Of a stretch of 64,000 bases of DNA, positions 20,734-33,039 are shown piece by piece. Location of the stretch: NCBI GenBank assembly GCA_951213105.1, contig OX578155.1:35440484-35504483 (forward strand), written 5' to 3'. The translations under genes and the position numbers were made by a program. Below the pieces are notes generated by a model. The model was not told the origin of the DNA and ran no database searches. It was given only the letters and a program-made list of their open reading frames with translations. This DNA is from Amaurobius ferox. Taxonomy: Eukaryota; Arthropoda; Arachnida; Araneae; Amaurobiidae. Position 1 is the first letter of the stretch; every line of letters starts with the position of its first letter.

Positions 20734-23700
20734 CAGGGCCGATCCTAGCAGGTGTGCAGCGCGTGCACCGCACGCGGGCGGCCAAAACAAGGGGCGGCCG
20801 CAGGCCGCATATAGTTCTATCAATCAAGCAAAATTTTTTAAAACTTATAATAAGTCGAATAAATATGCTGAATTTTAAATAGTTATTGAAAAATCAAAAT
20901 AAGTCCCATAGTTTAAGGAAAATAGAATGTTAGTGCACAGTGTGTTGGTCCATTGTCCATTAATGTCTACTCTTTACACATATCCTTCATTTAACAGCAA
21001 AATTCGTGGCAGAGCCGGCAATACGGCATAGAAAAGATACCAAATTTTAAATTTCTATCTAAACAAATAACCAAGGGGCATATTTTTGAGACGCCTAAGG
21101 ATGTTTCGTTCCACTGTGCGGCAGCTTATTTATGTATACCACAGTCGGTACGCGGCTTGCAGATCAATGGTCAAAAGAAACTTTATTTTAGCGGTCTCCT
21201 TTGTAGATTAGAACTGAATTATTTCGGCAAAGTTAACCTTTTCGCGAAGGCGACATTCCGGAACTGCGGCGGCCCAAAGGACGGAGCGCTTCTTTTTCGA
21301 ACTGTTCCCAGGAGACGGCAATTTTATTGCGCTAAACCTAACTCTCGAAAAAAATTCACTAAAAATCACCCGTTCAACACATTATTCTACTATTTTCAGG
21401 AATAAAGAAAATTCTTATTTTCTATTTGATGTATATTTTTATTTCAAATTTTCTTTTATCAAAATATTAAAAATTTTAGCGTATTAAAAATGATAACTTA
21501 CCTTGAATAAAATAGTTATCAGTTAATCAGGAATGTATATAGATTTAAATCAGTTATCAGGAGTGTATACAGATTTAAATTTTGAAACTAATGCATCTAA
21601 AACGGGTTTCAATTTATCTAGTTTTTGGGCATTACTATCAAGAGTAAAATGAAGGTAACGTAATATTCTTGGCATAACATTTTAACGAAAAAAATATTGA
21701 TTTTTTGGTAGAACATGGTCCCAAACAAGTAGCAAATTTTAAATTTCCGGTCGATGAGAGTGGCAGAAAATTTAGCTGTTCATATTATAACAAAACTTTA
21801 GTGAACGGGGAGAAAATAAATCGCGCGTGGCTCTGATATTCCATAAAACTAAATCGTATTTTTTGTGTTGATTGTAAATTGTTTGGTAAAGATAGTTCAA
21901 CACAACTTGTAAGTACTGACTTTTCTGATTGTCGTCATTGTTTGGATTACCTTAATAAGTATGAAATACTCTAAAATAAACTCTATAAGACCGTAGTGCG
22001 AAATAAAGACGAGGCTGGAAAAAAATTGTACTATTGACGCGGAACAACAAAATGTTTACAATCGAGAGAAAAAGCGATGACCCGCCATCATTGAAAGAAT
22101 GATTGCTGTAGTACAATTTTTAGCCAGTCAAAATTTGGCATTCAGAGGAACTAGTACGAAGTTGTATCATAGACATAATGGTAATTTTTTAAAGGCAGTG
22201 GAGATGTTGGCCCAAATTTGATCCAGTTATTTCAGAACACCTTAATAATGTCAGTAAATACAAAGATAACAAAACACGTATTCCACACTACTTAGGGCAG
22301 CATTTTCAGAATGATATAATTAATATTTTAGCCGAATCTATTCGTAATGAGATAACACGCATTGTCAAAAAAGCCAAATATTACACTATAATTCTCGACT
22401 CTACACCAGATATTAGCCACACAGAACAAATAATGTTTGTAATTAGATGTGTGAACACTACTGATGGTAAGATAGATATTTTAAAATTTTTTCTAGGATT
22501 TTTTCCAGTAACTAATACCACTGAAGAAGGTCTGTGCAATTTTCTATTAGAGAAGCTATTACCTAGTCTGCAGCTCGAAGTTAAAGATATACGGGGTCAG
22601 GGCTACGACAATGGATCGAACATGAAGGGGAAAAATATAGGGCTTCAGAAACGGATTATCGATATCAATCCTAGAGCATTATACGTGCCGTGTGCGGCTC
22701 ATACATTAAATCTCGTCGTTAATGACGCTGCCAGCTCCAGTGGTGAAATTTCTGTTTTTTTTATATGGTACAAGAGGTATATAATTACTTTTCTGCGTCC
22801 CTATATCGATGGGATTTACTAAAAAAACAAGTGAAAAGTCTAACTTTAAAAACATTAAGTGAAACAAGGTGGGAAAGTCGTATCAATGCTATTAGACCTC
22901 TAAAACAAGACCTAAAAAACATTATTACCGCATTAAATGCCTTAATTGAAGATACCACCAGAGACAAGAAAACAAAAATGGGTGCTGAATTAATAATTAA
23001 AAGTCTTGAAACATTTAAATTTTTGTGTTCAATTTTAATTTGGCATGATTTATTATCAAGAATTGATGTATTGAGTAAAATGCTTCAAAATCTTAAATTA
23101 AACATAGCGGAATGCATTGAAGGCTTAGATAATCTTAAAAAATATTTAGTTTCCCAAAGATCTGACGATAATTTTAAAATATTTGTCGATTCAGCAACAA
23201 CACTTGCTAGAGATTTAGGTATTGATCCCGAATTTCCCATGTCGAAGCTTAGGAAAAAGGTCCGTTTATTTGATTACGAGGGTAGTGATGAACCAGTTTC
23301 AAATCCCTTCCAGCAATTCAAGACTGCTTTCTATTTTGCAATTCTTGATCACGCGATCTCTTCGGTAAATGAAAGATTTACCTTATTATCTGAGTGCCAT
23401 TCAATATTCTGCTTTCTGTATAAGTTTCACAACATTTCTAATGATGATCTCATGAAAGCCTGCATGGACTTAGATATTAAGTTACAGGTACAGGAGAAAG
23501 GAAGTATTGTGAAAGATATAGACGGTATACAACTCTTTAATGAAATAACTTCATTCAAAGATATTTTTCCAGGTAAAAATCAGCCAATTGAGATATTAGA
23601 AATTATAGTCAAAAATGATCTCATTCCCTGTTTTCCAAATATTGCTCTAGCAATAAGAATTTTTTTAACCTTACCTGTTTCTGTGGCTTCAGGTGAAACA

Positions 23701-24278
23701 AGTTTCAATAAATTAAAAATTATTAAAAATTACTTGAGAAATAATATGACACAAGAAAGGCTTTCAGATTTGGGCATCATCTCTATTGAATCCGAAATCT
23801 CTGAAAAAATTGATTTCACCGAAATTATTGACAAATTTGCTTCTCAGAAAGCCAGAAAAGTTATTTTATAGTTAATTATTAGGTAGTCTTTGTAGAAGGA
23901 CTGATTTATGTACTTTTCGTTTCACGAGATTTATGCTTTAGTACTTTTTTTATTAGATTATATTTTCTGAGTAAATACTGTTGTTTTGCATTTCTAATTA
24001 TAAAATGTCTATTTTTATTTCAAAGGTAATATTGTTGTTTGTTTATTATTTTGTTAAAGTATTCTGTCGCTATTATAACCTATTAGCTGGCCAAAAAATA
24101 AAGTTTTGCACTTCAAATTTTATTTGCATTTTTATTAATGTTTTACTTTTTACTCTTATAAAGGTAGATGAGTTTATAACGTCAACGTTAAGTATTAGTC
24201 AAAATATGAAAAATTCTCTAGAGGGGCGGCACATTAGGTCTTTGCACGCGGGCGGCCGACACCCTAGGATCGGCCCTG
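20734..24278 (+). mobile_element. hAT transposon inserted in the gag gene
   Basis: The element is 3545 bp with terminal inverted repeats CAGGGCCGATCCTAG. A GC-rich subterminal block (CACGCGGGCGGCC) is present in inverse at both ends. The target duplication CCTCCTCT is perfect at 20726-20733 and 24279-24286. Eight-base duplications and CAGGG ends are diagnostic of hAT. It carries one nearly complete transposase gene on the plus strand. Confidence 0.96.
21660..23871 (+). pseudogene. hAT transposase, nearly complete but frameshifted
   Basis: The N-terminal TTF-type zinc finger region is visible at about 21700-21900 (FLVEHGPKQVANFKF, then SCSYYN and FCVDCKLFG) with a stop inside. The RNase H-like core starts near 22390: IILDSTPDISH holds the first Asp, GQGYDNGSNMKG the second, and CAAHTLNLVV follows. 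A single frameshift near the T8 run at 22754-22761 moves the reading to the frame of 22765-23871. That frame has SETRWESRINAIRPL, the helical insertion domain and the C-terminal SGETSFNKLKIIKNYLRNNM dimerisation block with the third acidic residue. The stop is at 23871. One frameshift plus N-terminal damage makes it inactive, but it is clearly the youngest hAT gene here. Confidence 0.9.
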
Positions 24279-24286
24279 CCTCCTCT

Positions 24287-24777
24287 GGTTCTCTAGCCAT
24301 AAGTTGTCCGACCTCAGGTGGTAAAGATCCAATTAAATATGGGACTCAAGTCGCTTCTGGAAACTTTAAGAACTGAAGTTCTCGTTCAAATAAATTAAGA
24401 AATAATGCCATATCATCGTCCTTAGGGTCGTATTTAGGGAGAATTCTCCTCACGTCCCACTGAGGTTGCTTTGTCTCCAAAATCGGGGTTGCGGTTACGG
24501 ATTGCGAGACCCTCCGAGATTCAAGTTGCAACTTCAAACGTTCCAATTCAAACATTATTTCCTTTTCCAATTTGACTTTCTGTTCCCTTGCTATTCGATT
24601 TCAATAATATTGTCCAACATATATTTTGTCAACTCTTCACCATAGCCTTCAGAACTCGTGATCAAATCTTTTAACTCCACCACCTTAAGAGTGTCTGCTC
24701 CATCTAATCCCAACTCTTGAACAAGTAATCATAGATCTTCCTGACGTCCCTTACCAAGATAAGCCATTTCTATCATA
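24287..24777 (-). pseudogene. Ty3-like Gag N-terminus
   Basis: The minus strand starts at about 24777 with MIEMAYLGKGRQEDL, meets a TGA, continues VQELGLDGADTLKVVELK, and after a frameshift near 24595 reads EQKVKLEKEIMFELERLKLQ into PKYDPKDDDMALFLNLFERE. It runs to the hAT target site, beyond which the gene resumes at 20725. The reading is consistent with arthropod Ty3-like Gag amino ends. Together with 19701-20594 it forms one split gag-protease gene. Confidence 0.75.
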
Positions 24778-25215
24778 AACTCTCTAAATTCTTCAAATTA
24801 ACACAGAACAGTCTTTTTTTTTAAATGTAATTAATAATTCTGATCAAAAGCGAGAAAGAAAAAGAAAACAGTTGCAGAACATCCGTTATTCCACTAGACC
24901 GATCGCAGACATTTCGTCGCCGGTTAAATGAAAATGAAAGCGACGCTCAGACGAGAACGGCAAGCACTTCGTTTTACAAAAGAATGTTTTTATAACGATA
25001 GGTTTCACTACTGAAATTGCCAGATGGCGGAAACAGAAGTACAACTACATAAAATAGTTTAAACAGGTTGAACACGTATCTGTTAATATCCTTGGCATGG
25101 AAGGGATATTCCAACACCGCATTCACACGAACACACCAGAATGGGGTTATCCCAAGAGTTCTTTTTGTCCGTCGTTTTGAGAACACCCAAACACCGGCCC
25201 CACGTTCGGGCGCCA
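24778..25215 (-). promoter_or_regulatory. Retrotransposon leader with primer-binding site
   Basis: Between the gag start and the presumed LTR the minus strand has a leader of about 430 bases. At its upstream end, TGGCGCCCGAAC (plus strand 25204-25215 as complement) is the 12 bases expected to pair with the 3' end of tRNA-Lys. The LTR should lie just beyond 25215, but only about 120 bases separate it from the SINE cluster and no second LTR was found. Confidence 0.55.
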
Positions 25216-25345
25216 AACTATATCCGCTAGTTGTACAGGATTGACACGGATACACTTGTACACATTAAGTTTAATGACAGTATTAAACTGTTCACAAATA
25301 CAGCACAAACATTACAAAAGTTAAGAAGTTTCACACCTCGTTAGA

Positions 25346-25500
25346 TCGGCCGTCCAAATAGATGCTCAAGTCCTTGGTGACGAGTCGGACGGTCTGGGTC
25401 TTCAACACCTCGTTAGATCCCGGCCGTCCAACTAGATACTCAAGTCCTCATAGATACTCAAGTCCTCAGGATGAGTCGGACGGTCTGGGTCTTCTACACC
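25346..25500 (+). repeat. Two hairpin modules separated by 5S-derived linkers
   Basis: Two modules (GGCCGTCC...GGACGGTC) are each preceded and followed by CACCTCGTTAGATC, whose TCGTTAGATC matches the 5S rRNA segment that directly follows at 25501. The second module contains an internal 18-base duplication (ATAGATACTCAAGTCCTC). Confidence 0.8.
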
Positions 25501-25850
25501 TCGTTAGATCACCGAAGTCAGGCAGCATCGGGCGCGGTTAGTACTTGGGTCGGTGACCACCCGGGAACACCGCGTGCTGTTGGCACATTTCGGGTGCGGT
25601 AGCCCGGTGGTTTGCGCGCTGGATGTGCACTCTGACGCCGTGTTCATGCGGAATAAGATCACGTTAAACATGTGGGTCCGTAAGTCCTCCCGAGAGGTTG
25701 GTGGTAGGGGAAGGAGGGTACGGTCCCTGTGGATGCCTCCCCCACTGGGTTCCGGTCTAAATTGGGTGGCACTTCCCGGCCGTCCAAACAGTTACCATAC
25801 ACCTTTCTGGTAGGTTGGGCGGTCTGGGTCTCAACAACAACAACACAACA
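25501..25850 (+). mobile_element. 5S rRNA-headed composite SINE, copy 3
   Basis: The partial 5S head (TCGTTAGATCACCGAAG to GCTGTTGGC, 25501-25584) is followed by the tRNA-like A-box half from 25591. A third, larger deletion removes the B box (GTGCACTCTGACGCCGTG). The body and hairpin tail end in (CAA)n. Confidence 0.87.
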
Positions 25851-26945
25851 AAACTGGTGGGTTTCAACCTGGAGCCGATGTCGTGAGTTCCCCGTCTCTC
25901 TCTCTTTCTTTTTTTCCCCAGGTGTCGCCGCGATGGCAGCTCACTCGTTACAGAACTATATTTTGAAAGGTCGTTCTAATGTCGATATTTTGACATTTTA
26001 AACAGTTTTGAAAAAGTAGTTTTAATTTCGATATTTTATTATTTTTAACTGTTCGTCAAATTGGAGTCACTGCTGATTTTTTCATTATGAAATTTATTAT
26101 TTCAAAACAAAAACTATGAACGTTCATTTCACGATTTGACTAAATTAGCAAGCGGCTTTGATATCACAGCCAGCTTGTGAAGGTCGCCACTTCATAGGCA
26201 TCCACCTCCACTGGCGCACAAAGAGAACAGACTCTCTCCCTCTACCCTTCAGGGCACAAGTTTGGCACAGCACCGCAGTCAGGCAAGGGCCAGAGGATGC
26301 TAAGCCCCCCCCCCACACACACACACACTAGGTATACTCAGCCCACCCACCTAATAAAAATATTAAAGTTTTAATTGTGATAAAAAAAAATGTCACCAAC
26401 ATGTGATCCAAATTTCGCATAAAAATATTATGAGATTTTTTTTATAAATTGCTTTGCTTTAAAGATATTTTAATTTAGCTGAATGTGTGGTTATAGTGAT
26501 CACAGACTAATATAAAGTTGACTATCACAGACTAATATATTATTCTGTGATAGTGATGATCAATTTATTTACATATTTAATTTAAAAATATTTAAATATA
26601 GACAATAGTATTTGGATACTTTTGTATTATTGCTGGGTTCATTGTTTTAATTTATTGTGTCAAAATCAACTGATAGGTAGTTAAGAGTTGATATTAATTG
26701 TTAACGTGTATTAACTTTTAGATATTTTTTTTATTAATTAACAGTTTTGCTACTAGTAAATTCTTATATTGAAATACATTATAATTATTATATATTATAA
26801 TATTGATAATATATTATAATATTGAACTCTATATGGATTTTTCTAATCAACTCTTACAAATATCTTCATCTTACAAATATAAATAGGCCTAAAAAGATTA
26901 AAAATATTTATCGTACAGTAAATAAAACTGCTGATATATTTATTT
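25851..26945. other. SINE 3' flank and AT-rich sequence
   Basis: A strong pyrimidine tract followed by CCCCAG at 25891-25921 and then GATGGCAGCTCAC resembles a splice acceptor before a start codon, but the frame closes after 23 codons. A (CA)n and poly(C) tract is at 26307-26329. No gene is seen. Confidence 0.4.
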
Positions 26946-27056
26946 CGACCCAGCCCGTCTGACCTACCCGAAAGTGTAAGATATCTGTTTAGACCGCTGA
27001 GACAATGCCATCTAATTTAGACTGGAACCCAGTGGGGGAGACATCCACAGGGACCG
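26946..27056 (-). mobile_element. SINE body-tail fragment, reverse
   Basis: In reverse complement it reads GGTCCCTGTGGATGTCTCCC, CACTGGGTTCCAGTCTAAATT and the 3' hairpin half ending GGGCTGGGTCG. The head is missing and the sequence has diverged. Confidence 0.8.
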
Positions 27057-28230
27057 ACCCTCGTTCGACCAAAATAACATTATACGCTCTTAACAACCAC
27101 TACTGCAGCTCGTTGGGCAGTTCGCTCTTGGCGGTTAAGGGCGCACGCATACTGTTATTTTGGCCTGAATTAGGGGCTTAAAATGACCTCGAACTAATTG
27201 TAGTCACCTAACTGACATTCAAGGCGGCCTTTTTGTTGTAAATTGTCTTTTTCAAAGCGGCCTTGTAAGTTGTTATATCTTTATCGACTTTGTGAATCTT
27301 TTATATAACTTCATCGGATTGTGCCCCCCCCCCCCCTTAAGATTTTGAAAACTCGGCGCCTATGGACTTGATTGTATCTATCTTCATGGGCGTATTTAGA
27401 GGGGGGGTGGTAATTGCTCTGTCTCTAGTATGGTTAGAATTCTGTTATGAAAGGGGGAATAATTTTCAAAGGTGGTACAGACTAATGTACAATACTCACT
27501 AATTCTTATAAAATGTGATGCTCATACCATCTATTCAAATTTACTTTGTAACAAATCAAGGTTCATAGAAATCTCTAAATTTGGAATGCAATCAATTTTA
27601 GTACCTCCTGGAAAAAAAATCCTGCATGCGCCCATGTCTATCTTGCTTCGGAAGATCTCATGCCTCGTGCACTCATGCAAAGAATCTCTTCTAATGTTTT
27701 TACTGGTACATGCTGGAAAATGATGTCAGCTATACGTAAAATAGTATTAAAATTATAAACTCAAATCATCTTAATGCGATGAATTTATCTGGGTGACTGC
27801 CCAATTATACCAACTTGACAAAATAAATATCTTTAAAATATCTTAAAAATGATCATTATTTAATTTTTTTTTTATGTATATAAAAACTGTTTTCTATTTC
27901 ATTAAAAATATATATAAAGCGCTTTCGAAACAATATGACGTGTTTGAAATGCTCATGGGCCAACATAATTAAGAAAATACTAGGCAAAGAGAATTATTTC
28001 TGTTTTTAATAATTTCCTATTCCAATCCCTACAGTATTGTTGCTATATTTTGCGTGAGTATACATACTACATGTATTTCTTTTTATTAGCAAAAATATCC
28101 GGTTTAATCCTATTTAAAGAAAACATTTTTTTTATCATCTATCAGAAATAGACAGTATTGCCTAGTTCTAGTACAATATTGACTAGACACCATTTGTTCT
28201 AAACCCGATTTAGTTAGATAAAAGAGAAAA
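27057..28230. other. AT-rich sequence, nothing recognised
   Basis: Poly(C) and poly(G) runs lie at 27325-27338 and 27401-27407. Short ORFs carry no recognisable motif. Confidence 0.55.
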
Positions 28231-29152
28231 AAATCTGATGTGGGCAACACATGACTTTCCTTATATAATGCAATGAATTTACTGCTTTTTCAGTAAAGAA
28301 ATAGGTTTTTCTTATAGTAGATACTTATATTCTTCCAAGATATTGAATTTTCGACGATTAGTCGTCATTTTCATTGATTTAGCGACATTTTTATACACTT
28401 GGCGAGATTTTCGTTAATTTGTCAACATTTAAAAAGTCGCCAAGTTGGCGACATTCCGCCAAAATTGTCGCCAAAATGTCGCGTTATGAATGGAGAGATA
28501 AGTTATTCTTACAGCAGATAAATGACTATTGGCGTTCAAATACAAAAGGCGTTCAAATACAATTACTCAAAGTATCTTTTATCATGAATGGAACCAGCTA
28601 GATCCACGAAAATGATGTCACCAAATTTATCGCATGATATTAAATTTGAAAAGCGAACATGTTTCTCAACAGTTAATATTTTTTTTTAATTTATGGGATT
28701 TTTTGATAAATTTGTTTGAAAAATGTACAATATCTCGAGAATGGTTCTTGCTAGCGTTCTAAAGTTTATGGCAATCGTTTTCTAAGGAAAAATTACATAG
28801 GAAATGTCTATTTCCGTAACTTTATTAAAGGTTTTGATTTTTTGATGATTTTTTCAAAATTTCACTCGAAAATTTAAGTGGGTTTTGAGCATTCGATGAC
28901 GTTTAAAAACAATAGGCTTCCAGTATTCACGGCTTGTGATTTTTGTACCAAATTTCATTCGAATCGCTCCATTCGTTCGTGAGATATCGTCTCCACAGTC
29001 TCACTGACACACACACACACACAGACATCACTTCAAAACTGTTTGATTCGTGATCAGGGATGCTTGAAACGTGCTCTCCCGTCGAAAACTCGAATTCGAA
29101 TTTTTGACCCCGTCACAATACTTTCCTTATACATTATGTATATAAGGAAAGT
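28231..29152 (-). mobile_element. Unclassified ~0.9-kb repeat, copy 1
   Basis: This is the reverse orientation of the copies at 31923 and 35477. In element orientation it starts ACTTTCCTTATATACATAAT, which folds back on itself. It then has the palindrome around TCGAATTCGA, a GT-rich tract, a CTCGAGATATTG segment, degenerate repeats based on TTTGGCGA, and a terminal hairpin CATGTGTTGCCCACATCAG. There is no coding frame and no clear target duplication. The superfamily is unknown. Confidence 0.82.
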
Positions 29153-29729
29153 AATAGCATTCTAAAACACAAATGAATTAATATGAAAATTTAATGAAAA
29201 AAATGGCGAAAATGTGAAAGAATGGATACAGATAGTATATAATTCGCAGAAAATATAGTTCATTGCGAGTTCTCTTTATCTATGTACATATACCGAGAAA
29301 TGGTGAGTGTTTCTGCTGCCAGAGAATAAAAAATCAAAACTTGAAAATAGAAAATTCACACCGTAGAAATCAGATATCACCACCACCACCACCTTCTAAA
29401 AATTTTACGACCTTTTGCATTGCATAATAATTTATTTGCTAACCTAAGCTTTTCTCAGTTTTCAAGATGTCACGGGCTTCTTAGAGCTCATTCTATTCCT
29501 GGCCATTCTTTTGCAAAGATTCAATCTTCTAAGTCACAAGGAGGCTTTCGGAAGGCCTGGAAAGACTTTTACTAAGATAAAACTTATTTTCTTCGTCCGG
29601 GGAAGGGCGGCGAAAATTCGGCTTAAGTTCTGTTCCGTGGTCGATACTATGTTTGCAAAGATTCAGTCTTCTAGTCACCGCCGGGGCTTCTGAAGGGTTT
29701 CTAGAAAGACAAAATCATGCAAGACACTC
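29153..29729. other. Sequence with an internal 142-bp-spaced repeat
   Basis: TTTGCAAAGATTCAATCTTC (29510) recurs as TTTGCAAAGATTCAGTCTTC (29652), each followed by a GGCTTC-containing segment. No gene is recognised. Confidence 0.5.
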
Positions 29730-30160
29730 CCTTTGCATATAACCAGCATCTATGGACAGTTTTCGCACATGCATTCGTCAGTATGGGATAGTTTATATCT
29801 TCAATGACAGTCAAAACTTGCTATAAGCCACAATTTTTACGAGCTTCTATGGGAATTGACAATTTCAGTCCTTCCACATGGCCGGCATAAAATTCGTTTG
29901 CAATTTAGTTTAGGCCACTCGAAGCTACAAAGGCAAAGTTTTTTTTTTTGTGCCAGCTACGTGGAAGGACTGAAATTGTGAGTTCACATAAGCTCTCAAA
30001 TATTGTTGCTTAAAGCAAGTTTCTTGTTGTCATTGCAGATATCGGTTATTCCAAACGGGCGAGCGCATAATAAGCGCGAAACCAGTCCACGGATGCTGAT
30101 ATCTGCAAAGGGAATGTCTTCCATATTTTTGGAAATGACCCATAGGCGGGTTTTGTGTTT
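29730..30160. repeat. Interspersed fold-back repeat, partner of 10640-11055
   Basis: Two inverted segments flank a T10 run: TTTCAGTCCTTCCACATGGC at about 29861 and its near complement GCCAGCTACGTGGAAGGACT at about 29953. The right part matches 10735-10830 in the same orientation. Confidence 0.6.
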
Positions 30161-31026
30161 TATAGAGACAAAAGCACGTTAGACAGTTATTATACAGATG
30201 GAGATAAATTCCCCAAATTTTTTATTCCAAAATAAAGTAATTGTATTTTTACTATTGCTTTCAAATATACATATGTTACAGCAAAAAATAGGTGCAAGCA
30301 TTTTTATTTACAACTCAATTAATATGTATTATTTGTGGGAATGATTGGTGGATCTGCGCGGTTTGAGCATACTGAATACAAATCTTTCTTTTCTTTTTTT
30401 TTCAATGATGTCCGCGTATGCTGTCTGCCTGCGAACGTGATATTTCTCAAACAAATTGAGAGAATCGAATAAAACTTAGCACGATTATTTCCACCGAAAT
30501 ATGTCAGAATCCCCCACCACATGCCTCGTTTTCAAATTTTTATGTAAAATACTTGCAAACGAGAAAACTGAAAAACTATAACGTTTTGAGGTTAAAAAAA
30601 ATGTAAAAGTTTGATCTTAACTAATTTTTAGTTATATGTTGTGACTAGAGATGTGGATTTTCCAGAAAATTTTGAAATTATTCTCTATATTACATTTCAG
30701 ATGGAATAATATGTTCAGAGACTTTTAAAAGTATTTATTCTTATATTACAGCCACAGTCAAACATATATTATACTATTGATTCAATTTCATAGTTTTTGT
30801 AAAATTGTTTACAAACGGGATCAGGATGTTGTACTCTTCAGATCTGCCTGAAGATAATTTTATATAGCGAGAACAGATACTTAAACATCGTTTCAAGAGC
30901 ATTAATTTAAATATTTTAATAGAATGTTTTGAATAACAATATCATTTACAATACTATAGGAATTTGCACATGATTGTGAATTTCAAGTTTTCTTATATTG
31001 TATATTCCTTATATTGTATATTTAGA
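30161..31026. repeat. AT-rich sequence with a copy of the 2860-3500 family
   Basis: Bases 30760-30990 match the second half of that family (AGCGAGAACAGATACTTAAA, then TTTGCACATGATTGTGAATT). The remaining sequence holds no recognisable gene. Confidence 0.6.
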
Positions 31027-31156
31027 CGGAACCCAGTGGGGGAGGCATCCACAGGGACCGTAAGTGAACACGACGATAGTTTTGGCAGTGGCAGGTATAG
31101 AACCCGGGCCTACCGCGTGCAAGTCCCGCGCGCTAACCACTGGGCTACCGCACCCT
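31027..31156 (-). mobile_element. tRNA-headed SINE, reverse, internally deleted
   Basis: In reverse complement: A box TAGCCCAGTGG, B box near GGGTTCTATACC (weakened), then the body. About 75 bases are missing between GTCGTGTTCAC and TACGGTCCCTGTGG, and there is no 3' hairpin. It could be mistaken for a tRNA gene, but the SINE body follows directly. Confidence 0.87.
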
Positions 31157-31922
31157 GTGACCAAGGAGTGTCACACCCCTGTATGAACCGATTGAAGTTC
31201 ATAGAAATGATTGTATTTGGAGATATAAGATAAAAAAAATGTAGTTGCCCCCCGTCTCCTACACCCCCCAAAAAATATTGCGACGAAACTGATTAAATAT
31301 TATATATTACAATAATCAGCCAAATGCATTCAATTAATTCGCGTGATGAACCTGTTGTCAATTTGAATAAAAAATTTCATATTTTATTTTTACAAAAAAT
31401 TAAAAAATTGTCTGTGTATGAAATCCGATAAAATAATAATTGTCTTTTCACATTATTTATAAAAGTAGACTTAAACACTGTGGATTATGAATGTATGAGA
31501 AATTCGAGCTACTAGGTTTTCATCATTTCCTATAAAATATACAAAGAGCCACATAAAAAAAAAACTACGTAGACCGAAAATGTAGGAATCACACTAAAAC
31601 TTAAAAATGAAATTCCCTGAGTTTTTCAGAATTTTTTTTAATCACGGAATTTTCTAATCTTTAATTACTTTATATACTGAAATAAATTGAAATTCAGTAA
31701 TTGATAATAAAAATTTAGTAGGAACGATTTCCTAATCATGAAATCTATTATTGTTATTTTTTTTTTTTTATTCCTAAATGTTTGAAGTCAAACTTCAAAA
31801 ATTTTGGTATCAAATATAATAACAATAAAAAAAATAAACTTTATAAAATCAACTTAAAAATTTCAAAGGACACAAATAAAAAGTATTCAGAATTTAGAGC
31901 ACTGCCCCTCCGCTTTTTTTTT
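31157..31922. other. AT-rich sequence, nothing recognised
   Basis: A segment near 31307-31420 (AATCAGCCAAATGCATTCAA) recurs at 34981-35090, so part of it is repeat-derived. No coding region is seen. Confidence 0.5.
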
Positions 31923-32850
31923 ACTTTCCTTATATACATAATGTATAAGGAAAGTATTGTGCCGGGGTCGAAAACTCGAATTCGAGTTTTCGACGAGAGA
32001 GCATCCCTGATCACGAATCAAACATTTTTAAAGTGATGTATGTGTGTGTGTCTGTGTGTGTGTGAAAGTATGTGTGTGTGTCAGAGTGAGACTGTGGAGA
32101 CAATAACTGACGAACGAATGGACCGATTAGAACGAAATTTGGTACAAAAATCACAATCTATAAACACTGGAAGCCTATTGTTTTTATACGCAATCGAATG
32201 TCCAGAACCCCGTTAAATTTTTGAGTGAAATTTTGAAAAAATCGTCAAAAAATCAAAACCTCTATTAAAATTACGCAAATAGACATTTCTTATGTAATTT
32301 TTCATTAGAAAACGATTGACATAAATTTTAGAACGCTAACATAAACCCTTCTCGAGATATTGCACATTTTTCAAAAAAATTATCAAAAAGTCATATAAAA
32401 TAAAAAAAAAAAATTCTTATTGAGAAACATGTTCACTTTTCATATGTAATACCATGCGATAAATTGGGTGACATCATTCTCGTGGATCTAACTCGTTCCA
32501 TTCATGAAAAAAGACATTGAGTAATATTTTTGTATTTGAATGCTAATAGTCATTTATCTGTTGTAAGAATAACTTATTTCTTCGTCTATAACGCTTGGCG
32601 AGATTTTGGCGACGAATTTGGTGGAATGTCGCCAACTTGGCGAATTTTTAAATGTTGCTAAATTAACGAAAAACTCGCCAAATGGATAAAAATGACGCTA
32701 AATCAATGAAAATGACTACACACTTATGAAAATTCAATATCTTGGAAAGAATATAAATATCTACTATAAAAATAATCTATTTTTTTTACTGTAAAAGTAG
32801 TAAATTCATTGCATTATATAAGGAAAGTCATGTGCTGCCCACATCAGATT
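31923..32850 (+). mobile_element. Unclassified ~0.9-kb repeat, copy 2
   Basis: The same landmarks occur in the forward orientation. The palindrome centred on GAATTC at 31981 is perfect over 28 bases (31968-31995). A long GT tract follows at 32039-32085, the TTTGGCGA-type repeats are at about 32590-32715, and the terminal hairpin CATGTGCTGCCCACATCAG is at 32829-32847. There is no coding frame. Confidence 0.85.
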
Positions 32851-33039
32851 TTTCTTTTTGCATTTGAGCGATCGAATTGAGTTGAAAATTTGTATTTGAT
32901 TTTGCGTCGGTGAATCTAACGCAATTCAAAATTGGTGTTTAATTCATCCGGATTTGTAGTCGGTATGTCTAACTTTGGAATACGTATTATAAAGATGTAC
33001 TGACTTTGAATGATCTATAATTAAAAATTGCTATATATT

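Noticed and set aside
25891..25990. Splice acceptor and start of a gene (MAAHSLQNY)
   Set aside because: There is a good pyrimidine tract and CAG, but the frame ends after 23 codons and no downstream exon is recognisable.
31080..31156. tRNA gene on the minus strand
   Set aside because: Box A and a weak box B are present, but the SINE body follows and the acceptor and anticodon arms do not form a proper tRNA.
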